A stretch of DNA of 64,000 nucleotides from Polytrichum commune (GCA_950295325.1 OX485804.1:31434001-31498000); one strand, 5' to 3'; shown: positions 1 to 11,852, counted from the first letter of the stretch. Notes: generated by a model not told the origin, from the sequence alone. Program-made: numbers and translations.

Positions 1-183
1 AATCCCTAATCTGAGGGCGGCGGTCCAAGCGGCCGCCGCTAAGGAAAACCCTAACTACACCCGTTCTCCCGGATTTCCCGGATCAAGATCCGGATTTTCC
101 GCTGACACACCCAAGGGAGAATTTTATTCCTCATTTACAAAAACTCCTAAGTTCTACCTTACTAATCTAGATGCCATTCTAAG
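1..183 (-). other. 3' flank of the gag-like gene, cut by window edge
   Basis: Follows the TAG stop of the gag-like frame (184-186) on the minus strand. It stays GC-rich with CCGGAT motifs. An AATAAA-like hexamer lies on the minus strand at about 123-128, a possible polyadenylation signal. No open frame is recognised. The element evidently continues past the left edge. Confidence 0.4.
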
Positions 184-2256
184 CTAAGAAGAGCGGTGCT
201 TCTTCTGAGCCGATCCTTCCTTCGAATGACTGCCGAGTCCGCTGACGGCGGATGAGCCTCCACCCGGCGATGCCTTCTGGAGCCGTGTGAGCATCCTCCT
301 CATGTTCGGAGACGGGGCAATCTCGTCCTCCGAATCCGCTGCTCCCTCGGTCCACGGTGTCCCGGTCCTTGGTGTTCCGGAGACTGTCCCTGGGGTTCCG
401 GAAACTGTCCCTTTCCGGATGCTCCGGACCGGAGAAGGATCGCTTCCGGTGCCCTGTTTCGGATTATGCCCGCCCGAGATCGAGGTAGTCCGCGGATCCC
501 TGTTGGAGGCCGCTCTTGAGGGTGGCGGAGGAAAGGGACTGACCATTTGGCAGTCCGGAGGAGACGACGGCGAGGCGTGGGCCATAGGGGCCTTGCCCCT
601 ACTCGGGGTTGCCTCTCGATCCGAAGTCTGATGCTGGATCGGTGTCCTAGCCCTGTCCGGAGTCCGGGACCGATCCGAGTTCCGCGGAACATGGGACTGG
701 CCTCTTCCGGATCTGACCGACCCGGTACTCTTCCTCCTCACCTGGGGAGAACGGACCCCTTCCGGAGCTCTCCCGGAACTAGCCGACCGAGAGCCTCCTC
801 CCTGCTGGCTGGGTCTTGCAGACGTTGGCGGGTTTTGAATTAGAGCGACCTCGCCAACTACCTCGTACAGGGTTCTGGTAGGTGACCCAGGCGGACCCGG
901 ATAGAGTACCCGCCAGGATGTTCCGCTTGGCAGAACCACCCTCTGGATTTCAGCCAGGAGATCCTTCATCGTCCGTGAGTACTTCACGAGGATGGGAAGG
1001 GTCTGCCTGGCGGAAGCGGGTTTTCCGGACTCCATCATCCGGTCGTAGAGATGCGCCTTGTTGACGATCTCTGCCGGATGCCCCACCAGCTCCCGGATCC
1101 GACTGAAGAGCACTGCCTGCTCCGCGTGGTACTTCCGGATCTCTTCGCTCTTCTGACTCAGCTCCTGAGTCATGGCCGCTACCTGCGCGGTGAGATGGGC
1201 GTTCTCCGTCTTGGCCTGCTCCAGCTCCTTCCTGTCCGCCCTCTTTGCCAACTCTCGGAGAATATTTCCGGGTCCGCAGTAGTCCAGAGCATGGTTCGCT
1301 CCTCGGACGATGTGTTCCAGCCGGTAGTACTGGTTCTACAGGTCCTCCATCCCCTCCTGGATCCGTTTGAAGGGATTCTCCGGAAAGTCCCAAGCGGATA
1401 GATCCACATTCCGCCAGGTGGTCTCCCGGCTGGGTCCGGCTTCCGGATGATGGTGAGGGGGAGGAGGAGAGAGTGGCCTCGAGACGGTTGGCGGCGGGCT
1501 TCCGGGTGACGAGGGAGGTGCTTCCGGAAGAATTGGGTCGCTGGAAGTCTCCGTCTCGAGGTCTCCGGCTTCCGGGAGTAGCTTGTAGGTGACCTCGTCC
1601 GCCGCTATCGTTAGCAGGTCCTCCTCCTCCGCCAAGATGCAGTCAAAGTGCTGGTAGAGGTGCAAAATGAAGGGGGAGAGAAAGGAGGGTTTCTGGCCAA
1701 TGTGGGGGAGGGCCCGCTCGACTATCTCCTGGATGATCAAACCCCAGTTCACGGGCCGGACTCCGGACATGGCACCGAACAGGGTGTTAGCCATGGTGAG
1801 GCTAATCCGCTTCGGCTTGTCCGGATTGAGGATGGGCAGGAGAAATTCGAGTACCCTCCTCTCCCTCGGGTTCCGGCAGTTCCTGGGATGGAAGCCGTCT
1901 TTTGGATCCGCGTCCCCTCTGAACTTTCCGGTGAACAGGCCGTCACGGCGGCCTGCCCACCCCTCTGCAATCCCCCTAGGAAACCCGTAGACCTTGTTCC
2001 AAGTATCCGGAGTCCAATTTTCCGGATCCCTCTTCTTTGTTCCTAGCCACTGATTTCCTCTCTCGAATTTGAACTCACGTAGGGTATCTTCCGCCCTGAG
2101 GTTCCAGGGTTTGGAGAGCAATCCCGCGCAGCCCATAACCCGGAGATCTTCCGCGAGCTCCTGCAGCTCCCTATCCTCCCTCGGAATTGCAGGGGTGAGG
2201 GCTTTGAGCGGAATCGGAATGGGTTCCCGCTGATCCTCTTCCCGTGCTTCCGGCAT
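184..2256 (-). pseudogene. Gag-like protein of an LTR-type element, one in-frame amber stop
   Basis: ATG at 2254-2256 opens 306 codons to a TAG at 1336-1338. The same frame then stays open for 383 more codons to a TAG at 184-186, so a single stop splits a frame of about 690 codons. Part 1 has an acidic N-terminus, a W-rich block (GNQWLGTKKRDPENW near residues 88-102), a conserved-looking block with PVNWGLIIQEIVERALPHIG near 170-190, and a Pro/His-rich linker near 238-275. Part 2 has heptad-like segments (QYYRLEHIVRG, then LEQAKTENAHLTAQVAAMTQ), suggesting a coiled coil, and ends in a long Ser/Arg/Gly/Pro-rich basic tail suited to nucleic-acid binding. The VNW block recalls 'putative plant transposon protein' and plant mobile-domain families; that link is from memory and weak. 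No zinc knuckle, protease or reverse transcriptase is in the window. A gag-only element, or one whose pol lies left of base 1, would both fit. The family call is uncertain; the reading-frame facts are not. Confidence 0.55.
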
Positions 2257-2497
2257 TTTCCTCTCCTTTCTAACTTTCCGGCTTGAAAACTCTCTCTCTC
2301 TTCCGGATTCCCTCTCTTCCGTCTAACTGCTACAGAGTCCCGGCAAGCCAACTGCCGGTGACTGAAAAATGCGGGGTCCCAGCAATCCAACTGCTGGCGG
2401 CTCGAAAGGACGACAGTCTCACCACTCGTTCTCTCAACAAATTGGTCTTTTGTGAATCAGAAGAAGAAAAAAAGTGGGAAGGAGAAGGGAGAGACCC

Positions 2498-2504
2498 TTA
2501 AATA
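2498..2504 (-). promoter_or_regulatory. TATA-like box of the LTR/gag promoter
   Basis: The minus strand reads GGGTATTTAAGGGT here, about 240 bp upstream of the gag-like ATG. Position and sequence suit a Pol II TATA box; no transcription data are available. Confidence 0.4.
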
Positions 2505-2544
2505 CCCTTCCCCCTCTTCCTTCCCCTGTTACCGTTGGGGTTAA

Positions 2545-2570
2545 CGGAAAACGGTTACAACCGTTTTCCG
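2545..2570. repeat. Perfect 12-bp inverted repeat in the LTR
   Basis: CGGAAAACGGTT (2545-2556) and AACCGTTTTCCG (2559-2570) are exact reverse complements separated by AC. A second perfect palindrome, GGTCCGGACC, lies at 2651-2660. Both are upstream of the TATA-like box and may be factor-binding palindromes. Confidence 0.85.
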
Positions 2571-2840
2571 GCGGTTTGCCCTCAACCGTCATAAACCCGT
2601 TGTAACCACTACTTCCGGTCCGTTGGGTAATCTTGGCGCGTCCATTACTTGGTCCGGACCAGCGGTTCGGACCATGATTAAACGGTCCGCCAATCCAATT
2701 TGACGGACCGGTCATAATACTCATTTTAATTTGTTTTATCGCACAAGGCGGATTAAGAATGCCTTATTTCCTAGTACAATTAATTTATCCTAAGAGACCC
2801 TATTATCCCCATACAAGCAGGGTAAAATACGGAAATTGAA

Positions 2841-2880
2841 TCCGTATTTCCGTATTTCCGTATTTCCGTCTTTCCGTCGA
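2841..2880. repeat. Short tandem repeat of TATTTCCG
   Basis: Three to four 8-bp units of the form CCGTATTT, the last degraded to CCGTCTTT, lie just inside the proposed LTR edge. Possible U3 enhancer-type repeats. Confidence 0.8.
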
Positions 2881-2895
2881 ATTTGGACTCCCACA

Positions 2896-5800
2896 ATCAA
2901 GCACACGTACTAACGATTTAGGGCAATGCCAAACTCATCATCACCCAACCCCATGTATACATGTGGCCACACCATACCATATAGACTGGCCAAGCCACCC
3001 TCTACGACTAACCCCACATGAATAATAAGACACCTCAAACATTTATAAAGAAAGAATATAGTAGACTCATAGTCAAAAAAGCCAAACAACTTAGCTATGC
3101 TAAAATAATGGATCTCCAATGATGAAATACACCATGAATTATCCAACTCATATTGGAAAACACAACAAACCACCAACTCCCGAATCACACAAATATTAAA
3201 ATTTAGATCCGCACAGTACATGGGAAACCATAGGAGAAATCTATTTTGGCCCAAAAGTATCTCAACCCCAACTATACACTATGCCAAAATAATGACAAAG
3301 ACACATGGCCCACCTACTATTGCTTTACAATCATAAATTCCTCACATGTCTTAAACTTGCAAGACATAATGCCACAACCCAACAAATCACCAACGTACTC
3401 AAGATTAACACACACACACATGTGACACTATACACTCACAAATGTTGGCAACAATGAAGAACATCCCCATGATAATAGGATGTCGTCTTGGCTCCTACAA
3501 TGTTCATGCCTAAAAACCAAATGCACATGCCATAATGTGTATCCAAGGAGTATTGGAAGTCAATAAAACTGGAGATGAGAATGCACAAGCAAGAACACAT
3601 ACACAAGGGAATAAATATGAACAATACTTGGAGTGAGATGATCTCATGCTCTCCTTGCTTTGTTTTTCATTGTTTTCTTTTCTTTCCCTTGATTTATACA
3701 AACAAATTGTGTGGGATAACACTTATCCCTCTCGGACCAACGTTGTGGCCTTATTCAAATTTTATTGTTTCTCATGCCTCTTTCATTACTTTTTATTGAC
3801 TATGAGCAATCTAATGCTCCACCCTCAACAAGGAGCAATGCAAAAACAAACCGGCCCACTAATTCCAACACCTAACCTCATTTTTCAAATCATAGAATCC
3901 ACGTTTACACATGATAGATTTACAGACTAGGCCATTTAAACTAAACAAGACAAGCATAACGTGCTAATCATGGCAATTAAATAACACGGTTGGGTAGCGA
4001 ACCCCCTCATAGTGATTACCACATGGGTTTTTGACATTGTACACACAAAGCATTGACCTCCTACAAAAACTACACATACCCCCTAGACTTAGAAAAAAAA
4101 ACAATGAAAAGCATTCACCACATTGCCATTAAATACCTACTCATACCTAGTTCTTAATAAAAGGAAACTTGACAAAAAAAAAAAAAACAATAACATGTTC
4201 AACCGCCCACATAAGGGCCTACGACCAAAATTGTACTTACAACACAAACTAAGCCCACCTACCACAAGGATAGCCAATAAACCCTACCATTGAAACAAAT
4301 AGACTTTTGTATATGGTAGGGTCAATGGGCTCACATTTACATCAATATAACACTGATATTCACACTGAATTATTATCATTATTATTAAAATTACATGGTA
4401 TGAAATGTCGCAAAATTCCTCCCACTTTGTGACCCAAGTTTTTGGTCAAATAGTTTCACTACATGCAAATTAGAAGCAAGTAGATGAAGTTGGTATCCAA
4501 CTGGATAAAGGTAGAACTATGGACGGAAGTGGGTAGTTACAACTATTAGCGTGGGCTTAGAAGCCCTTAGTTGGTAACAAGGCAACTATTGTCTTCCTCA
4601 ATGACGTTGGGAGAGGACCGTAAAGTAGACATTTCTTCAAGGAGAGTTGAGAGGATAGTTAAAACCAAGCAGTTTTATCTCCCTCGCACAAAGGATGTGC
4701 AAGGTCAATTATGAAACTATGTTTAATAACGCAAATAACAATTACCGCAGTGATTGTGCGATTGTCGTTGTAAGACAAAGTTTATTGTTGCTTTGAGTAT
4801 GAATATGTTTAGTCGCCAAGGTTTAGTTGAACTATTTTGTTTTTGTGATATAGTGATGAGATATCATAAACAAAAGTCTCTTTTGTGAGTGCAGTAAATC
4901 GAATGAGATTGTGAAGCATGGTTGTTGCCGAGAAAACAAGAGACATGAGGTTGATACAAATCGATAGAAGCATTGTGGATGTGAGTTTGTGAGAACACTT
5001 GCCTAAGTGAAAAACCAGTGTAAACCCAAAGTAACAAAGATTAGTAATCTCATAGGAAAAGAAGTTGAAACCAAAGTGAAAGTGAACAATGATCTTAGTG
5101 GAAAAGAAGGAAAGTTATAATCAAATGAATAAGAAAACATAACAATGAAAGCTGCAACCATTGTCGAAGAGCAAAGACTCCCTAGTCAGAGAAATAGGAG
5201 TAGTGGGATTAAAATACTAAAATTATGAAACTAAGTAAAAGTATAGACAAAGTGTCCCTTTGAGTTAAGAGCATATGTAATTTAATTGGCTGAAATAGGC
5301 AATAGAGGGTGAGAGAAGAGTGAAGGAGTGAATACTCCAGTATGAAGTGAGTTAAATCATAGACACGAGTCGCTTAGAGAGCAAAGTCCTCGAGCAACCA
5401 GGGCATAACTGAATAATAGTCTAATTAAGTTAAAACTAAGACAAAGCCCTTTGTTAAACAAAACAATTGAGCATCTTGTGAGAGGGTACAACTAAGAGAT
5501 ATCAAGGTTTGCATGAGAGATGAACCGCTTGAGAGAGAGTAAGCCCTATAAGAGGCGTTTGACGTATAGGAGAATTGGGAGGTCAAGGGTTAGTCGAAAA
5601 GGAACCCATTGGCAATTGTTGAAGGATGTGAGAGGCAGAGAAAAAGAGAATGAAAACATGATAAATCATGTGATCAAGTTTATGATTATAGTTAAAGAAA
5701 ATACCATAGTTATGTGGTTGTAAGTTTGTTATTTTGTTGAGTTGATGAACCCTTTACCAATTGAATGAAATGCAACTTAACAAGATTAACTATTATCTTA

Positions 5801-6920
5801 TGTGTGTTACCCTAGTTGTTGTTGTTATTGTTGTTATAGTCTTGTAGGGCAGCCAAGACTGTAGCTTGACCTTGGTGTCAACTATTAATTGCATAAGTTA
5901 TGACTAAGAATTGAATCTTGAAGTTAATATATCAACAATTTGTCTTGCATTGGAATTTCCATTTGCCAATTACGAAAGGAACTTGTGATGGATGGAGGAT
6001 GCATTGGTCAATAGTTACCAAGACAAATGTGATACTCAAAGACTATTGTTCTCAAAAGGCTATGGTTCTACAATCTCATGGCGAGATGAAAACCTCTAAA
6101 CCACAAACAACATGAAATATTAAGTGAGAAACTGAGAGAAAGATATTGAGATGGAAACCTTGAGATAAAGGAGAGTTAAAGATGAGTTAGTGATGTTTTA
6201 GAGTGAAATAACAACCATGTTGTCTAATTGACGAACTATAATGTGAAAAATGCATGTAACATACACTAGTAAAACCTTCCTTGAGAATCTATACCTTGGG
6301 TTTTGGTTTATTTAAATCCTGGCAAAAACCCAACTACACACTTGCATGAACAAAAATGGAGAAACTTCCTCCTTGATAAACAAACAAAATATATGGATTG
6401 TGTTTTTTGTTTATTTATGGAGAAATAAAGTTATCCTTTAATTTAAGTGAGTCTTAGTCTGGAGGTGGTTGTTTTGCATATAAATTTTTTCATGTTCAGT
6501 ACGTTTTTGGTGTATGCTTGGAGTTGGTGTGGAGGTTTTAATGAATCATCATTTTTTATTTATTTGAACAACATTTCTCCCCAAATCACCTGTGAAATAC
6601 CATTACCATCTCTCATGTTTTGGTGCATCATAAACTTGCATGTGGACATAAAGGTTGAAAAGCTTCACCCCCAAAGCTTGATTTATGAGAAATGTTATCT
6701 AGTTTGAAACTAAAACTACTTACATGGATGCACCAATTGCTTTCAAGAGACCAACCCAATGGATGTAAAGCTTAAATTGATATCAACGAGTTTGCTACAC
6801 CAAGTTTTTGCTTTCTATCCTTGCAACTTTTATTTCATAGAACATAAACATCACATGCTACTTTTGTGAAAAAGGCATGGACCTTTAGGGTTAAGGAGAG
6901 GTAATGCCATGGATTCTACA
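2896..6920. other. Gene-free AT-rich tract with strand asymmetry
   Basis: No credible coding region. About 2900-4350 is rich in C and A on the plus strand, while about 4440-6240 is purine-rich (long GA/AAG runs). A (CA)n run is at 3410-3421. Short open frames are scattered and show no recognisable protein. Probably a decayed retroelement, not classifiable by eye. Confidence 0.5.
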
Positions 6921-8269
6921 CACGGGGAGGTGACTATCGGAATTTTAGAAACCACGTGAGATAAAAAAATAGGGTCAATTTAATTCGTTGAGGGTAAAAT
7001 TTATACATTCATTAGATCTACCATAGCTTTGGAAATATGTCCCCTACATGTTTATATGTAAAATAAGGCGGTGAATAATTCCTCCATTTTAGTAATCAGT
7101 AGAAAAATAATAGGATTATAGATATTGGATCCCCCCAAATGTGTGTAGTAGAATCAATAGAATAATTATGGGTTAGACTACTTGGATGAAGAATTGTGTA
7201 ATTCTGTCCAAATTTGAATAAAACGCGTTAGTTTGGAGGGAAACGTTGTGGATTTTTTTTGGGGAAAGAATGTTGTGACTTCTCAACGGCCCTTGGGTTT
7301 GCTTAGGGTTTGGACAATCATAGTGCTGTGAAGGTGGTGAAGCGTTTGGGTAGGAGGTATTGCATTGGTGAAGCGTGGCACAAAGGCGGTAGGTAAGACA
7401 CATTTTTTGGAGCTTTCTTCTTTGCTCCGAAGCATTCACAGCATTCACGCAGGGTGTTTCACAAGCGCCAAAGATTCGGCTTGCTCCGCTCTCGTGAGGT
7501 ATGTCCGCCTCATGCCAACAATTAGTTTTAATTCTTTGTCATCATTGGTGTTAAACCTCTCCAAAAAATTTGTCTTATCATGACATAAGAGAGGATATTG
7601 ATATGTACCTTGACATGTATTGGAGGGTGCATAGTTATATCCTAACCCTTCACATTGTAAATATTTGGTACAAGGTTGAATGTGTTTGTGAACATAATTA
7701 AAGTAAATGTTTTCAATTTGTGTATTTAGTTTTTTCAATTGAATGCAATATTTTGTTTTGGAGTAGATAATTATGCAAAATTTTCATGTCTTATGACAAT
7801 TGATTATATTTCTTGTTTTGTTCTATCCGTGTTTACAACTTGTCTATGTTAGCTTGTACATTTTGTCATCTCCATGTTCATTGGTAATATTTTAACTAAA
7901 CTCCAAGTGTTATTGATTGTGTTTTGAATGGTACTTTGAATGCTTTAGCATTGGTATAACTAATTGAAACCGATTAAATGACAAGATGGATGGTATGGAA
8001 CGTTTGTTGCTCACATAGTTGATTTTGCAATGCTATAGTATTATGTTCATTATTTGGTACCTGTACAATTTATAAAAAAAATATGATGCTAAAAATTGGT
8101 CTCTCCAAAAAATTACAAATAAACATAGGGTGCTTAAAAATATGTCAACACATCTTTATATCTACAAATAGGGAGGGAAAAAATACCGAGAGGTGCATAA
8201 ATACCCCCCCATTAAATACCCCATTATCGCACGTGGTTACAAAATGTAAGAGGGTGTGATCCCCCCGTG
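6921..8269. mobile_element. hAT-like non-autonomous element, 8-bp TSD ATTCTACA
   Basis: The ends are imperfect inverted repeats: left CACGGGGAGGTGAC, right (reverse complement) CACGGGGGGATCACAC. Both arms carry an inner ACCACGTG. Perfect 8-bp direct repeats ATTCTACA flank it at 6913-6920 and 8270-8277. The length is 1349 bp. An 8-bp duplication with TIRs starting CA is the hAT signature. A less AT-rich patch at about 7190-7510 ends in CGTGAG|GTATGT, resembling a 5' exon and donor site, but no transposase frame survives. Confidence 0.85.
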
Positions 8270-8277
8270 ATTCTACA

Positions 8278-10089
8278 TACAAATCACATGTGCTAAGTGT
8301 CTACAATCCAACATTGATAATATGACATTATTTGATATATGGAGTAACAGTATTGAAGTAAATAAATTTCTTCATTACGATAGTGTGTTAGAGGGTTGAC
8401 AAGTGAACTCCAAATTCCCTTAACAAACATACTAGCAAATCTATTTGTGTTTTAGCATCAACGTGAATGGGAGTCCGTTTTACCTTACATTGATCATGTT
8501 TTACCAAGATCATAGTAAGGTCCCTAGCAAGGTGGGCTTCATCACTCCACTCAGCTTATGGATAAGTTTCAAGTCAAAGATGTTGAAGATGCACAATCCG
8601 AAGAGTTTGAGTTTAGTTCGTATTCCATTAATTGAGGAAATAGTTTTTGAATTTTTTAAAACTAAAAGAAACCAACTCTTGATTTCAAAAATATGTGAAC
8701 TAACATATATCTAGGATATACCCTCGTGTATACATATTATTGAGACTTGGAATAAATTGCAAAAATCTCACAAACTATGTTGATAGTAAATAAAACATTG
8801 AAAAATGGAATTATTTTGAATATAACTAATTTCTAAGCGTCAGATGATGACCAAATTAACAAAAAGGATAAAATTTGTCATTGAAAATTCAAATCATATA
8901 TTAATTATCAATATTTCCTCATATGTAAAGCTTTTAATGGTAAATTTTTCATTTTTTTCACTAAGAAATTTGAGAGGCTTTTCGTTGCATGTATGCTTCT
9001 CTCTGGGGTGGCAACAATTCTACCTATCATATGGGCTTTTGATTTGAATCCACTAATAGAACTTAATATCCATACCTTATGTATAGAATGTACATGAATG
9101 CCACAAGAATACACACCCATGTGGGTTTGTATGGCTTGGAATTCACGGCATCCATATTAACTCATCCATTGTGGATGAAGTGACTTTTGTAAAAAAAAAT
9201 TCAAATTATTATTTTTAGAAGAAAAAAAACTGCCACAAAATTGAGGGTTGATTCATTTCAATTCAATACCACAAAACTAATTTGGGGTCTCTGACTTTAT
9301 TTCCACACTCAAAGAATGTAAAAACAATCATTTTACATGTTATAATATAATTCACTACATTTTCACCTTCTTAATGGATGAGTTTACGTAGACACCACGA
9401 ATCCGTAACCGATTTGTATGGGCTATGAAAAGTCGTGCGATTCCACTTCCCGACAAGCCTTACTATCATATGTGGTTCTACCATAGTCCACCAAAGCATT
9501 TACAAGCAGGGTACCGCAGGTGAATTGGTTATGCAAAGATTCTTGTTATCTTAGGATGCATTCATTACTTTATGCTTATAAAATGGAAGCATTTGGGTAA
9601 ATTGGAGATTTATTCACCACCTTTGACGTAAGTTAAAATTGGTTAATATTTTACTTGAGTGAGTACACTTTCCATGCAAGCATATAAGCAAAGTACTAAC
9701 CTACCTCATATAACTTATTGTGATTCTTGTACTACCGGTTGTTGATGGCTCAAGGATTGGCAACCCATTATTAGGTCCAAGTGTGATGATGATTGTGGAC
9801 ATGTACATATTATGTAAGATTTTGGAAAGTGCCCCAAAAAATTAGGCCCCTCCTTCTTTTATCCCACCAAAACTTACAATTTTCATAGTCAACTTTCACT
9901 CAGGATTCTAACTTTGTAAGGTTGTGGCATCTATAACTGATAGAATAAGAGAGTTTACATTTTTTAAGAGGAGAAATAGTGAGGATTTTTTTTAAAAAAA
10001 TTTTATTGTGAAGAGAAACTAATTCTATGGAGAAGGAATTTCTTTTTCTTTTTCCTTTTTCATGGATATGGAAATTGTTACAAAGCAAC
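8278..10089. other. Gene-free tract with a dispersed repeat
   Basis: No credible gene. The segment about 9160-9430 (ending CTTCTTAATGGATGAGTTTACG TAGACACCACGA) resembles 17220-17460, where the matching phrase is CTTCTTAACGGATGGGTATACG TAGACACCACAA; a weaker relative is near 19510-19640. Otherwise AT-rich with homopolymer runs. Confidence 0.5.
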
Positions 10090-10330
10090 AAAGTTAGGTA
10101 GCACATAGTCAATCTGTAGGTTAACTCATAATCTCTCATCTAAATTATATGCTTGGCTACGACAATTGTCAAAACTCTTATGAGGGTATCAAACACAAGT
10201 CACCACCACATAAACCTTATCTCCATTCACGTGAAGAATATGAAGCTCATCCATGTCGGCATTACATGACCCTAGTGAGCGATTGAAAGGACTTGGTTGA
10301 CTATGGATGCCTCGACCTTAAAACATGTAT
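10090..10330 (+). repeat. Dispersed repeat Q, copy 1
   Basis: Matches 51105-51350 in reverse complement. Shared phrases include GACAATTGTCAAAACTCTTA (against GACAATTATCAAAACTCTTA on the other strand) and GGCATTACATGACCCTAGTG. No coding frame; the family is not identified. Confidence 0.7.
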
Positions 10331-10441
10331 GGATGGGTATACAAACAATCATCCACAACTATATTGAAATGATTAATGCATTGGGATAAGACTTGAAAGT
10401 ATAATTTGTAAAGACAAGACCTTATAAATGTTTGCTTAATT

Positions 10442-10797
10442 GGGCCACTTCACACACGAGACCAAAGGCCCATGATTGTTGCATTCTAAGATCTCTCGTT
10501 GGTTGAAAAGGCCAAGATAGTCCAACTTCATATCACACTAGAAGGTGAAGACCTAAGGGCCCAAACAAATTACCATGGATGAAAAGTCTATATGGCTTCT
10601 TACGTGCCTATTAATTCTTACGAGAAATAATGTTTCATGGTTTGTTGGAATTTACGTCAAATCCACCTCGGTGAGGTAGGCCTGACGCAAATTCCGGCAT
10701 ACCATGTTAGTTAAACAACTAGTTTGGCCTTTGAATGAGAGTCGAGGGCCCTCACAATTACATGATCGTGGCCCTTGGCTCATATGTGAAGTGGCCC
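10442..10797 (+). mobile_element. TIR element of the GGGCCACTTCAC family, copy 1
   Basis: A 356-bp element with ends GGGCCACTTCACACACGAG and, in reverse complement, GGGCCACTTCACATATGAG. The centre holds a second hairpin built on AATTTACGTCA / TGACGCAAATT (about 10650-10695). It is homologous along its length to the interrupted element at 26505-28162, which carries clean TAA duplications typical of PIF/Harbinger. Here the flanks are ATT and TTA, so the duplication is not clean. Confidence 0.75.
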
Positions 10798-10969
10798 TTA
10801 GAAGCCTTGGTGCCTAAATACATCACTAGTGTGTAATATTTTATTTACTCAACATGTCCATTGATTAATAAATCTATTGTGGTTTAGATTTTTCTACAAC
10901 TAAAATGAGGGTTGAGATCACAAGGAATGCTTCCTAATTGTTATTTGAGTCTAAACATCACTTAAATGG

Positions 10970-11852
10970 TTGTCTAAAAAAAGAATGTTTTCGGAGAACA
11001 CCCATTTGTAGAGTTCATCTTCAAGGGGATCAAGCCCCCGTGCATGGTCCTAGGGCAAGAGCCGTGCATGACGTTGTCAAGTCCAGAGGAGGGATTTGTT
11101 AAGAAGCCTAGGAACCCCCACATCAACCAATATTTGAAGGTGTTGAAATCCACATTAAGGACCAACACCCCACCACGATAGGGTGTCCAAACCATTTGCG
11201 GTCTGCTCATGCCAACACCCTCATGGTGGATGTCAATCCCTCCGATAACATTTTGAACCCCACCAACTACATAGTGTGCCCTAATGTGGATGGTTGGGAA
11301 GGTCCATGACCAATTTTTGATGGACCTTGGGAGATACTTTGAAGCGCTCGTCGGGAGTAGGCTCCTCATCCTCCTATTTGTCCATATTAATCCCATAGGG
11401 ATAGATACATGGATCCGAAAGACTACATATACAAAGAGTTGTACAATCACACAAATATAATAAACTTATTTGAGAGAAATTCTTTGGCCTTGTGTAATTG
11501 CACTTTGGATGTATATCAGTTTCTACATATCCCCCTCTTCCCCTCCTTCCTATGTTTTGGTTCCTTTATTGTCCACCAACTCTTCAAGGACTTGATCCAA
11601 GATGTTAATGACTCCAACTTGCAAAGCTTGTTCTATGAAGCGGCATGTGACGCGGCGTTCATGATCATCAACTCCAAAGAGCCCTTGGAGGTTGGGGTTG
11701 TGGATAGTCCCACACCCAAGCAAATCTTGTGCCCCCAAGTCCCCCTACCACTCAAGGGCGTCAAGCATGCGCGCAATTGTGACCGGGACTCCCCTCATGG
11801 TCCAATAGTGGCATGTCACCTGACTGATGCCTTTGGATGGGTGTCCAACTGA
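10970..11852 (+). pseudogene. Decayed protein-coding fragment, family unknown
   Basis: Plus-strand frames read as protein-like in turn: one runs EHPFVEFIFKGIKPPCMVLG onward from about 10993 to a TAG near 11180; a shifted frame reads HANTLMVDVNPSDNILNPTN from about 11208 to a TGA near 11306; a 147-codon frame at 11409-11852 contains LFKDLIQDVNDSNLQSLFYE and ACDAAFMIINSKEPLEVGVV. Composition is less AT-rich than the flanks. This looks like one ancient gene or transposase broken by frameshifts and stops. No family is recognised. Antisense frames of similar length are taken as shadows. Confidence 0.35.

Larger units (their letters stand above)
2420..2895 (-). mobile_element. Probable 5' LTR with promoter (minus orientation)
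   Basis: Read on the minus strand, the block begins TGTGGGAGTCC at 2895, a common plant LTR start, and leads through AT-rich U3-like sequence to a TATA-like box and then a leader with two GC-rich stem motifs (2339-2357 and 2377-2395) ahead of the gag-like ATG. Composition changes abruptly at about 2895 to ordinary AT-rich DNA. The 3' end of the LTR is not fixed, and the partner LTR lies outside the window. The predicted 5-bp target duplication is ATCAA (2896-2900). Confidence 0.4.

Noticed and set aside
287-843. Plus-strand frames of 98-114 codons at the left edge
   Set aside because: Antisense shadows of the GC-rich gag-like gene.
1336-1338. Viral-type programmed stop-codon readthrough
   Set aside because: The downstream hexamer does not match the known leaky context and a C-to-T change explains the codon simply; kept only as a testable alternative.
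10974-11450. 158-codon minus-strand frame
   Set aside because: The plus strand gives a more convincing protein-like reading over a longer interval; treated as its shadow.
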